From contig CAZVXE010000017.1 of the NCBI GenBank assembly GCA_964630765.1, positions 1 through 23,332 on the forward strand: 23,332 bases of DNA. Reading direction: 5' to 3'. This stretch comes from Methanofastidiosum sp964630765. GTDB lineage: Archaea; Methanobacteriota_B; Thermococci; Methanofastidiosales; Methanofastidiosaceae. The stretch's first letter is position 1, and each line of letters opens with the position of its first letter. This document shows, piece after piece, positions 22,948 through 23,332 of this stretch. Under the pieces are notes generated by a model. That model was not told the origin of the DNA. It did no database searches and saw only the letters and a program-made list of their open reading frames with translations. Made by a program: the position numbers and the translations under genes.

Positions 22948-23332
22948 ATGATTCATCCAATTGATAATAGATATGGTTCTTTGGAAATGAGAAAAATATT
23001 TGACGAGGAGGAAAGATTAAATAAGATGCTTCTAGTTGAAGGGGCAATAGCAAAAGCTCATTCAGAATTAGGCCACATACCGAAAGAAGCAGGCGATGAG
23101 ATATTCAAGAAAGCAAATACAAAATATGTTTCTCTAGAAAGAATGAAGCAGATAGAATCAGAAATAAATCATGATATAATGGCATTAGTCCTTTCACTTT
23201 CTGAGCAATGTGGAGTTCATGGAAAATATGTGCATCTAGGGGCAACTTCAAACGATATTAATGATTCTGCAACTGCTCTCCAATTTGTTGAAGCTTTTAA
23301 GATTGTTTTTTCTGATTTAAATAAACTTGAAG
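22948..23332 (+). CDS. purB: Adenylosuccinate lyase, 5' part
   Basis: The first 128 residues of adenylosuccinate lyase, which acts twice in purine synthesis: it splits SAICAR to AICAR, and adenylosuccinate to AMP, releasing fumarate each time. The start MIHPIDNRYGSLEMRKIFDE is characteristic of PurB. It is followed by NKMLLVEGAIAKAHSELGHI and then SEINHDIMALVLSLSEQCG, which contains the conserved HD region near residue 83. KYVHLGATSNDINDSATALQ carries the conserved TSND signature for substrate binding. The enzyme usually has about 450 residues, so the rest lies past the window end. A TTTATAAAA box about 22 bases before the ATG suggests a leaderless message. Confidence 0.95.
   Translation, partial: MIHPIDNRYGSLEMRKIFDEEERLNKMLLVEGAIAKAHSELGHIPKEAGDEIFKKANTKYVSLERMKQIESEINHDIMALVLSLSEQCGVHGKYVHLGATSNDINDSATALQFVEAFKIVFSDLNKLE

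Noticed and set aside
1..23332. CRISPR arrays, IS elements, integrases, toxin-antitoxin pairs or phage genes
   Set aside because: No regular direct repeats, terminal inverted repeats or matching protein motifs were seen on either strand.

Overview
The window is AT-rich archaeal DNA, probably from a methanogen or another lineage carrying methyl-coenzyme M reductase (MCR). The main evidence is a double-ABC protein of the MCR component A2 type (atwA). Supporting it are an archaeal family B DNA polymerase with a C-terminal PCNA-binding box, the archaea-only tRNA 2'-O-methylase Trm56, a CxxC-x17-CxxC zinc ribbon, archaeal TATA boxes about 25 bases before many start codons, and GGAGG/GGTGAT ribosome binding sites. 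No mcr genes lie in the window. The AT bias and gene mix would suit something like Methanofastidiosales, but that is a guess; I see no rRNA or other marker that fixes the lineage. I found no tRNA, rRNA, CRISPR array, IS element, phage gene or attachment site, and no gene-free stretch longer than 300 bases.

Layout. 1-1146 (minus): a sodium:solute symporter cut by the window edge, with a tiny membrane-protein gene overlapping its start. 1259-3613 (plus): family B DNA polymerase. 3676-5502 (minus): a small zinc ribbon and a YgiQ-type radical SAM protein. 5734-7395 (plus): atwA, facing a lipoprotein with a glucuronyl C5-epimerase C-terminal domain (7400-8281, minus). 8391-10692 (plus): a methyltransferase, a nitrilase-family amidohydrolase, a stand-alone Lrp/AsnC RAM domain and trm56, the last two overlapping by four bases. 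10670-13880 (minus): a membrane-anchored NTF2-like protein whose best start is an ATA codon, then korB and korA of a 2-oxoacid:ferredoxin oxidoreductase.

14069-17796 (minus), read from high to low coordinate: a polar amino-acid ABC transporter (binding lipoprotein, permease, ATPase), closely followed by an exported acetolactate decarboxylase and then a nitroreductase under its own promoter. 17960-19778 (minus): a membrane protein with a C-terminal zinc ribbon, a 64-residue unknown and a zinc-type CDF transporter. 19911-22578 (plus): an exported beta-helix protein, a short CDF-like membrane protein and an unrecognised protein with an HExxH metal site. 22580-22834 (minus): a SemiSWEET transporter. 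22948 to the end (plus): the start of adenylosuccinate lyase.

How it fits together. Most of the window is housekeeping and energy metabolism: replication, tRNA modification, purine synthesis, ferredoxin-linked 2-oxoacid oxidation and MCR activation. Around these sit transport and cell-surface functions. The points most worth following are the ATA start under a perfect GGTGAT site, the exported acetolactate decarboxylase directly behind amino-acid uptake genes, three symmetric operator-like sequences at promoters, and the unassigned HExxH protein.
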